Assembly (NCBI RefSeq): GCF_021043375.1
Contig: NZ_JAJNDV010000001.1
Span: 124,001-188,000, forward strand
Direction of reading: 5' to 3'
Source: Sphingomonas sp. IC-56
GTDB lineage: Bacteria; Pseudomonadota; Alphaproteobacteria; Sphingomonadales; Sphingomonadaceae
DNA: 64,000 nucleotides
Under the pieces are notes generated by a model. It did not search any database, had not been told where the DNA came from, and worked only from the letters and a program-made list of their open reading frames with translations. The position numbers and the translations under genes were made by a program. Positions 23,955 to 32,456 of this stretch are shown piece after piece (position 1 is the stretch's first letter; every line of letters begins with the position of its first letter).

Positions 23955-25883
23955 ATGAACGCCACCATCGACCGCCGACGCCTGCTGCGCGGCGCCACGC
24001 TCGCCGGCGGCGGGCTGGCGTTGTCCGCCTGGATGCCTGCCTGGGCGCAGTCGGTGTCCGCAGGAATCGTGAAGCCGCTTCCGACCGTGTCGGGCGAGGA
24101 CATCACCCTGCGCATCGCGCACCAGATGATGACCATCGACGGCCGCGAGAGCCACGCGATCGGCATCAACGGCACGGTCCCTGCGCCGCTCATCCGGCTG
24201 CGCGAGGGCCAGACCGTGCGGCTGCACGTCGAGAACGCACTCGACGAGGACAGCTCGATCCACTGGCACGGGCTGATCCTGCCGTTCCACATGGACGGCG
24301 TTCCCGGCGTCAGCTTCCCGGGCATCAAGCCGCGATCGACGTTCACGTACGAGTTCCCGATCGTGCAGTCGGGCACCTACTGGTATCACAGCCATTCCGG
24401 CCTGCAGGAGCAGCTGGGCCACTACGGCCCGATCGTTATCGACCCCAGGGGCGACGACCCGATCCGCTCGGACCGCGAGCACGTGATCGTGCTGTCCGAC
24501 CACAGCCAGATGCACCCGCACATCATCTTCAAGAAGCTCAAGCAGCAGGGCGGCTACTTCAACTTCCAGAAGCAGACGCTGGCCGGGCTGCTCGCCGGCA
24601 AGGACCAGTCGGCGAAGGAGCGTCGCGAGTGGGGCGCCATGCGGATGGACCCGACCGACGTCGCCGACGTGACCGGAAGCACCTACACCTATCTCGTCAA
24701 CGGCCATGGCCCGCGCGACAACTGGACTGGGCTCTTCCGCCCCGGCGAGCGCGTGCGGCTGCGCATCATCAACGCCTCGGCCATGACGACCTTCAACTTC
24801 CGCATCCCCGGCCTCAGGATGACCGTCGTCCAGGCCGACGGCCTGCCGGTCCGCCCGGTCGCCGTCGACGAGATGCAGATCGCGGTCGCCGAGACCTACG
24901 ACGTCATCGTCCAGCCTTCCGACGAGCGCGCCTACACGATCGTCGGCGAGAGCGTCGACCGGTCGGGCATGGCCCGCGCGACGCTCGCGCCGCGCGAGGG
25001 CATGGCCGCCGCCGTCCCACCGCTGCGCCGACGCCCGCTCGCCGACATGAAGGACATGGGCATGGGCGACATGGGCGGCATGAACCACGGTCCCGGCGGC
25101 TCGATGGCCGGGATGAACCACGGCGCGGCCACTTCCGGCGGCGCGATGGCGGGGATGGACCATTCCGCGACGGGTCAGGGCGCAACCGTCGCTCCCACCG
25201 CCGCCGCGTGCCCGCCCGAGCACGCCGCGATGGGCCACTGCACGCCCACACCGGCGACGGGGACGCCTCCGCCCGCGGCATCGGGCCAGCATGCAGGCAT
25301 GGACCACGGTTCGGGCGGGATGAAGCACTCGATGCGCGACTTCTCGGTGGCGCCGGAGGTCAAGAAGACGCCGACCGTGCAGACCATCTCGCCGATGCCG
25401 GTCGACCGCATGGGCGAACCCGGCCAGGGGCTCGAGGGCGTGGCGCACAAGGTGCTCGTCTACACCGACCTGATGGCGGTCGAGCGCAATCCGGACGTGC
25501 GCGCGCCCGACCGGGCGATGCGCATCCACCTCACCGGCAACATGGAACGCTACATGTGGGCGTTCGACGGCGAGAAGCTAAGCGAGGTCAGGAAGCCGAT
25601 CCCGTTCCTCAAGGACGAGCGGGTGCGCATCACGCTGGTCAACGACACCATGATGGGCCACCCCATCCACCTGCACGGCCACTTCTTCGATCTCGTCACG
25701 GGCCACGGCGAGTATGCGCCACGCAAGCACACGATCCAGGTCCAGCCGGGCGGCACCGCGACGTTCGACGTCACCACCGACGCCGTCGGCGACTGGGCGT
25801 TCCACTGCCACATGCTCTATCACATGCACGCCGGCATGATGCAGGTCGTCTCCGTCCGCCCGCGCGATGGAGACACGAAATGA
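23955..25883 (+). CDS. copA: CopA-family multicopper oxidase
   Basis: This 642-residue periplasmic copper oxidase is exported by the Tat path (RRRLLRGATLAGGGLALSAW). The four copper motifs are present: HWHG (near residue 100), HSHSG (near 145), HPIHLHGH (near 570) and HCHMLYHMHAGMM (near 615). Between domains lies a Met/His-rich stretch (MKDMGMGDMGGMNHG and repeats), as in PcoA/CopA, plus CPPEHAAMGHC, a motif shared with the next gene. It oxidises Cu(I) or binds excess copper. ATG 23955 is used; the open frame extends to a TTG at 23910 without a ribosome site. Confidence 0.95.
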   Translation: MNATIDRRRLLRGATLAGGGLALSAWMPAWAQSVSAGIVKPLPTVSGEDITLRIAHQMMTIDGRESHAIGINGTVPAPLIRLREGQTVRLHVENALDEDSSIHWHGLILPFHMDGVPGVSFPGIKPRSTFTYEFPIVQSGTYWYHSHSGLQEQLGHYGPIVIDPRGDDPIRSDREHVIVLSDHSQMHPHIIFKKLKQQGGYFNFQKQTLAGLLAGKDQSAKERREWGAMRMDPTDVADVTGSTYTYLVNGHGPRDNWTGLFRPGERVRLRIINASAMTTFNFRIPGLRMTVVQADGLPVRPVAVDEMQIAVAETYDVIVQPSDERAYTIVGESVDRSGMARATLAPREGMAAAVPPLRRRPLADMKDMGMGDMGGMNHGPGGSMAGMNHGAATSGGAMAGMDHSATGQGATVAPTAAACPPEHAAMGHCTPTPATGTPPPAASGQHAGMDHGSGGMKHSMRDFSVAPEVKKTPTVQTISPMPVDRMGEPGQGLEGVAHKVLVYTDLMAVERNPDVRAPDRAMRIHLTGNMERYMWAFDGEKLSEVRKPIPFLKDERVRITLVNDTMMGHPIHLHGHFFDLVTGHGEYAPRKHTIQVQPGGTATFDVTTDAVGDWAFHCHMLYHMHAGMMQVVSVRPRDGDTK

Positions 25884-27052
25884 GCCTCGTCCTCAGCGCC
25901 ATCCTGCTGGCATCGGCCGCCCAGTGCACGCCCGAGCACGCGGCGATGGGCCACTGCAAGATGCCCGCCGCCGCCAAGCCGAAGTCGGCCAAGCCCAAGC
26001 CGGCTGCTAGGCCGACGCCGGCGGCCAAGGCGCCCGCGCGCCCGGCAGAGCGTTCGGCACCGCCCTCACGCGCCACCGCGCCGGTCGATCCGTCGTGCCC
26101 GCCCGAGCATGCGGCGATGGGTCACTGCACGCCCAAGGCGTCGGCACCGGCGGCTCAACAGGCTGCACCCCCCGCGGCTGCCGCGCCTGCTGCTGCGGCC
26201 GCGAGCGATCCGGACTGTCCGCCCGAGCACGCGGCCATGGGGCACTGCACGTCGAAGGCCGTCGCGCCCGCCGCCGCCCCGGCCGCGATGGCCACCGGCG
26301 GCACGGCGCTGCCCGCCGGGAACGCGCCGGCGCCCGCGGCGCCCGAGGCGAACTACGCCGACCGCGTCTGGGGCCGCGACGGGATGGCGCCTGCGCGCGC
26401 CACGCTGCGCAGCGAGCATGGCGGCATGTCGTTCTCGCAGCTGATGCTGAATCTCGCCGAGGTGCAGTTCCGCGACGGCCGCGACGGCTACAGATGGGAC
26501 GGCGAGTTCTGGTATGGCGGCGACATCAACCGGCTGACCATCAAGAGCGAGGGCGAAGGGACGTTCCGCGAGGACGCGGAGGGCGAGGTGCAGGCGCTCT
26601 ACAGCCGCGCCGTCGGACCCTACTTCAATCTGCAGGCCGGCGTCCGGCAGGACTTCCGTCGCGGCCCGGACCGGACCTACGCGACGGTCGGCTTCGAAGG
26701 CCTCGCGCCATATTGGTTCGACGTAGAAGGCGCGCTGTTCCTGTCAGACAGGGGCGATGTGCTCGGGCGCCTCGAAGGCTATTATGACCAGCGCATGACC
26801 CAGCGGCTCGTGCTGCAGCCGCGCGTCGAGCTCAACCTGTCGGCGCAGGACGTGCCGTCCAGCAACATCGGATCGGGCGTGACCGACGCCGAGGCCGGGC
26901 TGCGCCTGCGCTACGAGATCAGGCGCGAGTTCGCCCCCTATGTCGGCGTGTCCTGGGAGCGCAGGTTCGGCGACACCGCTCGATACAGCCGCGCGGCGGG
27001 CGAAGGCACCGGCGGCTTCAGCCTCGTCGCGGGGATCCGCGCCTGGTTCTGA
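25880..27052 (+). CDS. copB: CopB-family outer-membrane copper protein with Cys/His/Met repeats
   Basis: The product is 390 residues. After a signal peptide come three copies of C[TP]PEHAAMGHC (near residues 16, 74 and 114) spaced by Ala/Pro/Lys-rich linkers, then the CopB beta-barrel domain from about residue 160 (YADRVWGRDGMAPARATLR to RAWF). CopB/PcoB proteins sit in the outer membrane and bind or move copper. The usual Met-rich N-terminus is here replaced by the cysteine-bracketed repeats. ATG 25880 overlaps the copA stop. Confidence 0.92.
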   Translation: MSLVLSAILLASAAQCTPEHAAMGHCKMPAAAKPKSAKPKPAARPTPAAKAPARPAERSAPPSRATAPVDPSCPPEHAAMGHCTPKASAPAAQQAAPPAAAAPAAAAASDPDCPPEHAAMGHCTSKAVAPAAAPAAMATGGTALPAGNAPAPAAPEANYADRVWGRDGMAPARATLRSEHGGMSFSQLMLNLAEVQFRDGRDGYRWDGEFWYGGDINRLTIKSEGEGTFREDAEGEVQALYSRAVGPYFNLQAGVRQDFRRGPDRTYATVGFEGLAPYWFDVEGALFLSDRGDVLGRLEGYYDQRMTQRLVLQPRVELNLSAQDVPSSNIGSGVTDAEAGLRLRYEIRREFAPYVGVSWERRFGDTARYSRAAGEGTGGFSLVAGIRAWF

Positions 27053-27087
27053 GCGGAGTGGAGAGCGGGGCAACAGGGAGTGACGCC

Positions 27088-27531
27088 ATGAAGAACCCTT
27101 ACGTGAACCTCGCGGTCCAGTCGCTCGTGGGCGGCATCATCATGTACTTCGTCATGTTCGTGATGATCGACCGCCTGTCGAGCTTCTTCAACAACCTGAA
27201 TATGCTCTACATGGCGCTGATGATGGTCACGCCGATGGTCGTGCTGATGATCATCGCCATGCCGCACATGTTCCCGTCGAAGCGGGCAAACGCCGCCCTG
27301 CTCGTCGGGTCGGCGGTGGTGTTCGTGGCGAGCTTCGCGCTCATACGCACCCAGACGACGATCGGCGACACGGCCTTCCTGCGCTCGATGATCCCGCATC
27401 ACTCGGGCGCGATCCTGATGTGCCGCGAGGCGTCGCTGCGCGACCCCGAGCTGAAGTCGCTGTGCCAGGACATCATCCGCTCGCAGCAGCAGGAAATCGA
27501 CCACATGAAGGGCATGCTCGCTCGCCAGTGA
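27088..27531 (+). CDS. DUF305 membrane protein
   Basis: The product is 147 residues. Two or three membrane helices occupy the first 90 residues (VGGIIMYFVMFVMIDRL, MVVLMIIAMPHMF). The periplasmic DUF305 motif follows: FLRSMIPHHSGAILMCREA with the paired histidines, then QQQEIDHMKGML. DUF305 proteins are ferritin-like helical domains that often accompany copper genes and may bind copper. ATG 27088 has GGGAG 7 nt upstream. Confidence 0.85.
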   Translation: MKNPYVNLAVQSLVGGIIMYFVMFVMIDRLSSFFNNLNMLYMALMMVTPMVVLMIIAMPHMFPSKRANAALLVGSAVVFVASFALIRTQTTIGDTAFLRSMIPHHSGAILMCREASLRDPELKSLCQDIIRSQQQEIDHMKGMLARQ

Positions 27532-27555
27532 GGCGCCCGACCACGAGGGGGACGG

Positions 27556-28272
27556 ATGCGAAGCACGAGGATGCGGCTGCACATCGGGGCGAGCCGACTT
27601 CACCGCTGGCTGGCGCTCATAATCGGCGTTCAGCTGCTGCTGTGGTTCACGAGCGGGCTCGTCATGAGCCTGCTGCCGATCGAGCGGGTGCGCGGCGAGC
27701 ACCTGGTCGAGCGCGAGGACGGGGGCGTCCTGCCAGCGCAGGACTACGCGCCGCTCGACCGCATCGCGGCGGGGACGCCGCTGCGGAGCGCGCGGCATCG
27801 CCTGCTGCTCGGCCGCCCGGTCGTGGAGATCGAGACCGCATCCGGCGAGCTGCGGCTTCACGACGCGGCAACGGGCGACCGACTGCCGGCGATCGATGCG
27901 ACGACGGCGAGCCGCATCGCGTCGGCCGCATACAGGGGGCGGCCTGCGCCCGCCGTCGCGGTCGCCCGGGTCACCACCGGCAGCACCGAGTATAAGGGCC
28001 GACTGCCGGCGTGGCAGGCCGCATTCGCCGATGGCGAGGCGACGCGGATCTACATCGACGATGCCGGGCGCATCGCCGCCGTCCGCACCGGGACATGGCG
28101 GTTCTACGACTTCTTCTGGGCGCTCCACATCATGGACTGGAGCGAGCACGAGGACTTCAACACGCCATGGCTGAAGGCCTTCGCCATCGGCGGGCTTCTG
28201 CTCGCCATCGCGGGGACGATCCTTCTCTATCTGCGCTGGCCGAGAAAAAGGCGTCGCAGGGCGGAGGGGTAG
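27556..28272 (+). CDS. PepSY-domain membrane protein
   Basis: This 238-residue protein has an N-terminal membrane helix (HRWLALIIGVQLLLWFTSGLVMSL) with the HRW and SG patterns of PepSY-TM proteins, then a periplasmic PepSY-like part (YIDDAGRIAAVRTGTWRFYDFFWALHIMD) and a second helix near the C-terminus (FAIGGLLLAIAGTILLYL). Related proteins work in metal or flavin-linked electron transfer at the membrane. Its place among copper genes suggests a reductase-like helper role. ATG 27556 has GAGGGGG upstream. Confidence 0.82.
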   Translation: MRSTRMRLHIGASRLHRWLALIIGVQLLLWFTSGLVMSLLPIERVRGEHLVEREDGGVLPAQDYAPLDRIAAGTPLRSARHRLLLGRPVVEIETASGELRLHDAATGDRLPAIDATTASRIASAAYRGRPAPAVAVARVTTGSTEYKGRLPAWQAAFADGEATRIYIDDAGRIAAVRTGTWRFYDFFWALHIMDWSEHEDFNTPWLKAFAIGGLLLAIAGTILLYLRWPRKRRRRAEG

Positions 28273-28320
28273 CCGGCGCTCCTGCGTATGGTGCGTGAGC
28301 GGGGCAACTGGAGAGTTCGT

Positions 28321-28698
28321 GTGAGAAAAGCAGTCCTGAGCGCCATCGCCCTCGCCGCCATCGCGGGAGGCACCGCCGTCGCGCAGCAGAGCGGCCATGC
28401 CGGCCACCATCCGGCGGCCGGAATGACGATGCAGGCGACGCCTGCCAATCCCTATCCGCCGGCCGAGATGCGGATGCACGAGAAGATGATGGCCGCCGTC
28501 GGCGCCGACGCGACCGAGACATGGGTCCGGAAGATGATCGAGCACCATCGCGGCGGCATCGAGATGTCGCAGATGGTCATCCGGCAGACCCGCGACCAGA
28601 AGGTGCGGCAGATGGCGACCAAGACCGTCGCCATGCAGCAGAAGGAGGTCGCCGAGCTGAACGCCTGGTTGCGCGCGCACGGAAAGCGGGCGCAGTAG
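28321..28698 (+). CDS. secreted DUF305 protein (CopM-like)
   Basis: This 125-residue protein has a signal peptide ending GGTAVAQ, then a His/Met-rich segment (GHAGHHPAAGMTMQ) and one DUF305 helical domain with WVRKMIEHHRGGIEMSQMV. Such soluble DUF305 proteins bind copper in the periplasm. GTG 28321 is chosen because GGAGAG lies 5 nt upstream; the frame remains open to 28288. It parallels the membrane DUF305 gene two genes upstream. Confidence 0.83.
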   Translation: MRKAVLSAIALAAIAGGTAVAQQSGHAGHHPAAGMTMQATPANPYPPAEMRMHEKMMAAVGADATETWVRKMIEHHRGGIEMSQMVIRQTRDQKVRQMATKTVAMQQKEVAELNAWLRAHGKRAQ

Positions 28699-28756
28699 GC
28701 GGGCATCACGTCCCCCGCGACCCCACGGACCGGGGGGTGCAACCTTGGAGTCCGAC

Positions 28757-29197
28757 ATGAAGCTACCGCACCTGGTCTCCGCCGCGCTCGCATGCGCGAT
28801 CCCCGTGGCCGCCATCGCGGCCGACCCCGTCCTGATGCACCGCGACCCGGGCTGCCCGTGCTGCGAGAAGTGGGTGCAGCAGGTGAAGGCGCAGTTCGGT
28901 CGGGCCGCGACGGTCGTCGACGATGCCGCGCGTCCGGCATTCATGAAGGCGCGCGGCGTCCCGGCGGATCTCGCATCCTGCCACACCGCCGTCATCGACG
29001 GCATGACCTTCGAGGGGCATGTGCCCGTCGCCGACATGAAGCGCGCGCTCGCAACGCGCCCGAAGGGCGTGACCGGCCTCGCGGTGGCGGGGATGCCGAT
29101 GGGTTCGCCCGGCATGGAGATGCCGGGCGTGAAGGCGCAGCCCTACGTCGTGGTCGCATTCGGGCCCGGCGGGCGCCGCGTCTTCGCACGGCACTGA
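28757..29197 (+). CDS. DUF411 metal-binding protein
   Basis: This 146-residue exported DUF411 protein has a signal peptide ending AAIAAD. The family hallmark DPGCPCCEKWVQQV is near residue 32, a thioredoxin-like turn with vicinal cysteines, followed by SCHTAVIDGMTFEGHVP. The Met-rich MPMGSPGMEMPG is near residue 113. DUF411 members are found in copper and silver clusters and are presumed copper chaperones. ATG 28757 has GGAG 6 nt upstream. It is the last plus-strand gene of the copper cluster, followed by a strong hairpin. Confidence 0.88.
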   Translation: MKLPHLVSAALACAIPVAAIAADPVLMHRDPGCPCCEKWVQQVKAQFGRAATVVDDAARPAFMKARGVPADLASCHTAVIDGMTFEGHVPVADMKRALATRPKGVTGLAVAGMPMGSPGMEMPGVKAQPYVVVAFGPGGRRVFARH

Positions 29198-29200
29198 GAA

Positions 29201-29227
29201 AGAGGAGCGCGCCGGGCGCGCTCCTCT
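29201..29227. terminator. bidirectional hairpin terminator
   Basis: GAGGAGCGCGC (29202-29212) pairs perfectly with GCGCGCTCCTC (29216-29226) around a 3-nt loop, plus a closing A-T pair. It sits between the DUF411 gene (ends 29197) and the convergent Cys-rich gene (ends 29236). No long T-run, but an 11-12-bp GC stem in a 38-bp convergent gap is best read as a shared terminator. Confidence 0.7.
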
Positions 29228-29235
29228 CCGTCACG

Positions 29236-29445
29236 TCACTTCGCGGGCTTGCCCGACATGTCGTGGCCGGCATGGTCGCCGCCCTTCTTCATGCCGTGAC
29301 AGCAGTCCGACTGCTTGCCGTCCTTGCAGCAGTCCGCGCCTTCCTTGCAGCAGGCCATGTCCTTGCAGCAGTCGGCGGTGGCTGCAGCGGCAGCGCCCGA
29401 GATGGTGAGCGCCAGCGCGGCGCCGATGATCTTGATCGTCTTCAT
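29236..29445 (-). CDS. exported cysteine-rich metal-binding peptide
   Basis: This 69-residue protein has a signal peptide (MKTIKIIGAALALTISGAAAA) and a mature part of about 45 residues with five Cys-Cys or near pairs: ADCCKDMACCKEG, ADCCKDGK, SDCCHGM. The end is GDHAGHDMSGK. Ten cysteines with His and Met make it a metallothionein-like periplasmic copper or thiophilic-metal binder. ATG 29445 follows AGAGGA. I know no family name for it. Confidence 0.75.
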   Translation of the reverse strand: MKTIKIIGAALALTISGAAAAATADCCKDMACCKEGADCCKDGKQSDCCHGMKKGGDHAGHDMSGKPAK

Positions 29446-29488
29446 ATGTGTTCCTCTAACCTCTTGTTCGTGTGCTCGAATCATCGGC

Positions 29489-29842
29489 TCACGTGCGGGG
29501 CGGAGGTGGTGTTGGGGCCAGTTTCAATCCTGCGGCGATGCGCTGCAGGTGCGCCGCGGTCACCGCCGCGACGGCAGGCTGAAGCGGCTGGCGCACAAGT
29601 TCTGCCGGCAAGGCCGCACAGGCCACCCCGCAAGCCGTCTCGCCCTTCGAGGAACCCTCGTGTCCGTCCGGCGCGCGCCCGGCCGTGCGCTCATGGCAAC
29701 CCGCGTCCGATACGGCCGTAGCCATCGCAGCGGCGCCGGTCGGCATCGGAATTCCCGCGCACGCGGGTCCCGCCCGCACGACGACCAGCAGGCAGACGAG
29801 CGACATGGCGAATAGGCGGTAAAGTGCACGCGGCCCGAACAT
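29489..29842 (-). CDS. small exported protein of unknown function
   Basis: The product is about 117 residues from ATG 29842 (129 from 29878). A signal or anchor helix (LFAMSLVCLLVVVRAGPACAG) is followed by a Cys/His segment (DAGCHERTAG, ACGVACAALPAEL) and a Pro-rich tail. It resembles small copper-linked exported proteins only in composition. It lies upstream of the Cys-rich peptide gene on the same strand, with a 43-bp gap, and could be co-transcribed. The start is not well supported by a ribosome site. Confidence 0.5.
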   Translation of the reverse strand: MFGPRALYRLFAMSLVCLLVVVRAGPACAGIPMPTGAAAMATAVSDAGCHERTAGRAPDGHEGSSKGETACGVACAALPAELVRQPLQPAVAAVTAAHLQRIAAGLKLAPTPPPPRT

Positions 29843-29968
29843 CGTCTCAACGTAGCAGATCCCCAGACAATCGAACAACGCCCTGGCTGTTAAATGCGGC
29901 GACGAACGAGCCCGAGCCAGACGCGAAGTCGGGGGATGTCACCCGCCACCGTAACTTGCGGATCATCG

Positions 29969-29996
29969 TTGCATCCAAGCCTGTTCGCGCTATGTT
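29969..29996 (+). promoter_or_regulatory. promoter of the CBASS operon
   Basis: TTGCAT (29969-29974), 16-bp spacer, TATGTT (29991-29996), placing the start of transcription about ten bases before GTG 30014. It is a plausible sigma-70 promoter and the only good one in the gap between the divergent gene at 29842 and the patatin gene. Confidence 0.5.
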
Positions 29997-30013
29997 CGAG
30001 GCAGGGGGTGCGC

Positions 30014-31000
30014 GTGGCCTTTCAGATCCTGTCGCTTTCCGGAGGTGGGTTCCTCGGGCTCTACACCGCCACCGTGCTGGCGGAGCTCGAGGAGCGGTCG
30101 GGAAAGCCGCTGAACCAATGCTTCGACCTGATCGCAGGCACCTCGATCGGGGGCATCATCGCGCTCGGACTCGCCGCCGGACGCCCGGCCAGCCACATCC
30201 GCGACGCGTTCATCAAACATGGACCGCGGATCTTCCCAGGCGCCGCGCCGAAGACGAAGATCGCCTCGCTGCTCCGGTTCGCGCGCAACGTGCCCAAGCC
30301 GCTCTACGGCGCCGCTCCGCTGCGCGACACCGTCGAGCAGATCGTCGGCAAGGACACCCGCATGTCGGACCTGACCCGGCCCGTGGTGATCCCGTCAGTG
30401 AACCTGACGAAGGGCGGTCCCAAGGTGTTCAAGACGGGGCATCATCCGCGCTTCGTGCTGGACTGGCGTCTGAAGGTGGCCGACGTGGCGCTCGCCACCT
30501 CCGCCGCGCCCACATACTTCCCAGCCCACCGGATCGGCGACGAGCTCTTCGCCGACGGCGGCATGTTCGCGAACTCGCCCGACATGATCGCGACGCACGA
30601 GGCCGAGATGTTCCTAGGCGCCCGGCGTGAGGACATTCACGTGCTCAGCGTCGGGACGACCACCACCGACTTCGCCGTGTCCAGCTCGCTCGACCCGGAC
30701 ATGGGGGTCTGGGGATGGACGAGAAACCAGCGGCTCACCGACGTGATGATCGGGTCGCAGCAAGCGTTGATCAACGACATGATGAAGCACGTCCTCGCCG
30801 ACCGGTACATGCGCATCGACCGGCGTCAGGCCGACGAGCAGCGCAGCGAGCTGGCGCTCGACGTGGCCACGCCAGGCGCGGTCGCCAACCTGCAGTCGAT
30901 CGCGCGCGCCTCGTTCGCCGAGGTGTCCGCGGATGAACGGCTGCGCGCGTTCCTCGCGCACGAGGCGCCGCCATTCACCTTCGTCAACGCGAGCATCTGA
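30014..31000 (+). CDS. capV: patatin-like phospholipase effector of CBASS (CapV)
   Basis: This 328-residue patatin-family lipase has the oxyanion loop SLSGGGFLGLY at residues 7-17, the nucleophile elbow GTSIGG with Ser44, and the catalytic Asp in ADGGMF (Asp181). In type I CBASS the cyclic nucleotide from the CD-NTase activates CapV, which degrades the cell's membrane phospholipids and stops phage spread. The next gene, 7 bp downstream, is a CD-NTase, which makes the assignment firm. GTG 30014 has AGGGGG upstream; the open frame extends further but crosses the promoter. Confidence 0.92.
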   Translation: MAFQILSLSGGGFLGLYTATVLAELEERSGKPLNQCFDLIAGTSIGGIIALGLAAGRPASHIRDAFIKHGPRIFPGAAPKTKIASLLRFARNVPKPLYGAAPLRDTVEQIVGKDTRMSDLTRPVVIPSVNLTKGGPKVFKTGHHPRFVLDWRLKVADVALATSAAPTYFPAHRIGDELFADGGMFANSPDMIATHEAEMFLGARREDIHVLSVGTTTTDFAVSSSLDPDMGVWGWTRNQRLTDVMIGSQQALINDMMKHVLADRYMRIDRRQADEQRSELALDVATPGAVANLQSIARASFAEVSADERLRAFLAHEAPPFTFVNASI

Positions 31001-31007
31001 GGCCCCC

Positions 31008-32414
31008 ATGTCCCGCGCCGCACGCCTGTTCCATTCCAAGTCCGACCAGACGCTCTACGCGCGCATCACGCCGTCCAGCGACCAGTTCGCGACACAGCAG
31101 GCGCGTTGGAACGACCTGGCCGACTTCCTGAAGTCGCGGCTCAAGGACGACACGGGCTACACGATGAGCACCTGGCTCCAGGGCTCTTACAAGTTCGACA
31201 CCCAGATCCGCCCGTGGGAATCCGGCGCCGAGTTCGACATCGACCTCGGCCTCTACTTCGAATGGGTGGGCGACGACGACGACGGCGACTATGAGCCCGA
31301 GGGGTTCAAGGAACTCGTGCAGAACGCGCTGCTGGACTATGCCGACGATGACGAGAACGACGCATCTGGCGTTGCGGACCCGAAGGAGCGGTGCTGCCGC
31401 ATTGCCTTCAAGCCGGACTTCCACATCGACGTGCCCTGCTATCATCTGGACCGCGGCGCCGACCGGCGCGCGCTGGCGACCGAGACGCGCGGATGGGAGG
31501 ACAGCGATCCCAAGGCGATCTACACCTGGTTCAAGGACCTGCACGAGGATGCGCGGGACCGCGCTCAACTGCGGCGTCTCGTCTGCTACTTCAAGATGTG
31601 GGCGGCGCTGAAGATCGAGGACGAGGCCGCGCGCCCGTCGTCGATCATGCTCACCGTCCTGGCCGCCGAGGCCTTTAGCGAACTCGACCGATCGGACCTG
31701 GTCGACGATGACGACGTGCTGGACAAGACGATCACCGCCGTCGCCGACCGGCTGGATGAGGATGCCGCGGTTTTCAATCCGGCTGACACCGAGGAAAACC
31801 TCAACAGGCTTACGTCCGAAGCCAGCGATGATCTCGTCGCTCGGCTGCGCGAGTTCGAGGACACCGCACGACGCGCCAACGCCGCCACCAGCGAGGAGAG
31901 CGCCGCCGAGATATGGACCGAGGCCTTCGAGCACTTCTTCCCCATGCCCGAGGACTTCGATGGCGAGAATGAGGGCGAACGCAGCCAGACGACCGTCGCC
32001 AAGGGCACGGCGCTGGTCGCCTACACCTTTGACCCCCGGATCTACATCCGGGCCGTCTCGAAGGACAACGCCAGCTACGTCCGCGACGGCGTGAACTCCA
32101 TCGCTACGATCGTGAAGAACTGCTCGATCCACTTCGAGCTGATCAACGCCGACGAGCTGCCGGCCGGCGCCTCGGTGCGCTGGACCGTCCGCAACCGCGG
32201 GCACGACGCCTGGAGCAAGAACGACATCGGGCACTTCGCCGGCGCCGAGCTAACGGCCGACGAGCACTCCGCCTACAACGGCAACCACGCCATGGACGTC
32301 ACCGTCTACCAGTGGGGCCGCATCATCGGCCGGCGCCGGGTCGAGATCAACGTGCGCGGCGGCGTGATGCCGCCGAGGAACAAGCCCATGAAGCGGGTCT
32401 TCAGGCGCCGCTAG
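31008..32414 (+). CDS. CD-NTase (CBASS cyclic oligonucleotide synthase) with sensor-like C-terminal domain
   Basis: This 468-residue nucleotidyltransferase has GSYKFDT at residues 59-65 and the metal-binding EFDIDLG (Asp77, Asp79), with a third Asp in HIDVP (141). These three acidic residues define an active CD-NTase. The C-terminal part from about 370 (ELPAGASVRWTVRNRGHDAW, GAELTADEHSAYNG, GRIIGRRRVEINVRG) matches the AGS-C sensor domain found fused to some CD-NTases. On phage infection it should make a cyclic di- or trinucleotide that activates the patatin encoded upstream. No Cap2/Cap3 or HORMA/TRIP13 genes follow, so this is the minimal two-gene form. Confidence 0.92.
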   Translation: MSRAARLFHSKSDQTLYARITPSSDQFATQQARWNDLADFLKSRLKDDTGYTMSTWLQGSYKFDTQIRPWESGAEFDIDLGLYFEWVGDDDDGDYEPEGFKELVQNALLDYADDDENDASGVADPKERCCRIAFKPDFHIDVPCYHLDRGADRRALATETRGWEDSDPKAIYTWFKDLHEDARDRAQLRRLVCYFKMWAALKIEDEAARPSSIMLTVLAAEAFSELDRSDLVDDDDVLDKTITAVADRLDEDAAVFNPADTEENLNRLTSEASDDLVARLREFEDTARRANAATSEESAAEIWTEAFEHFFPMPEDFDGENEGERSQTTVAKGTALVAYTFDPRIYIRAVSKDNASYVRDGVNSIATIVKNCSIHFELINADELPAGASVRWTVRNRGHDAWSKNDIGHFAGAELTADEHSAYNGNHAMDVTVYQWGRIIGRRRVEINVRGGVMPPRNKPMKRVFRRR

Positions 32415-32456
32415 GCTTGGCGAGGTGGTCCCCGGTTGAGAGGAAAAGACGGGCGG

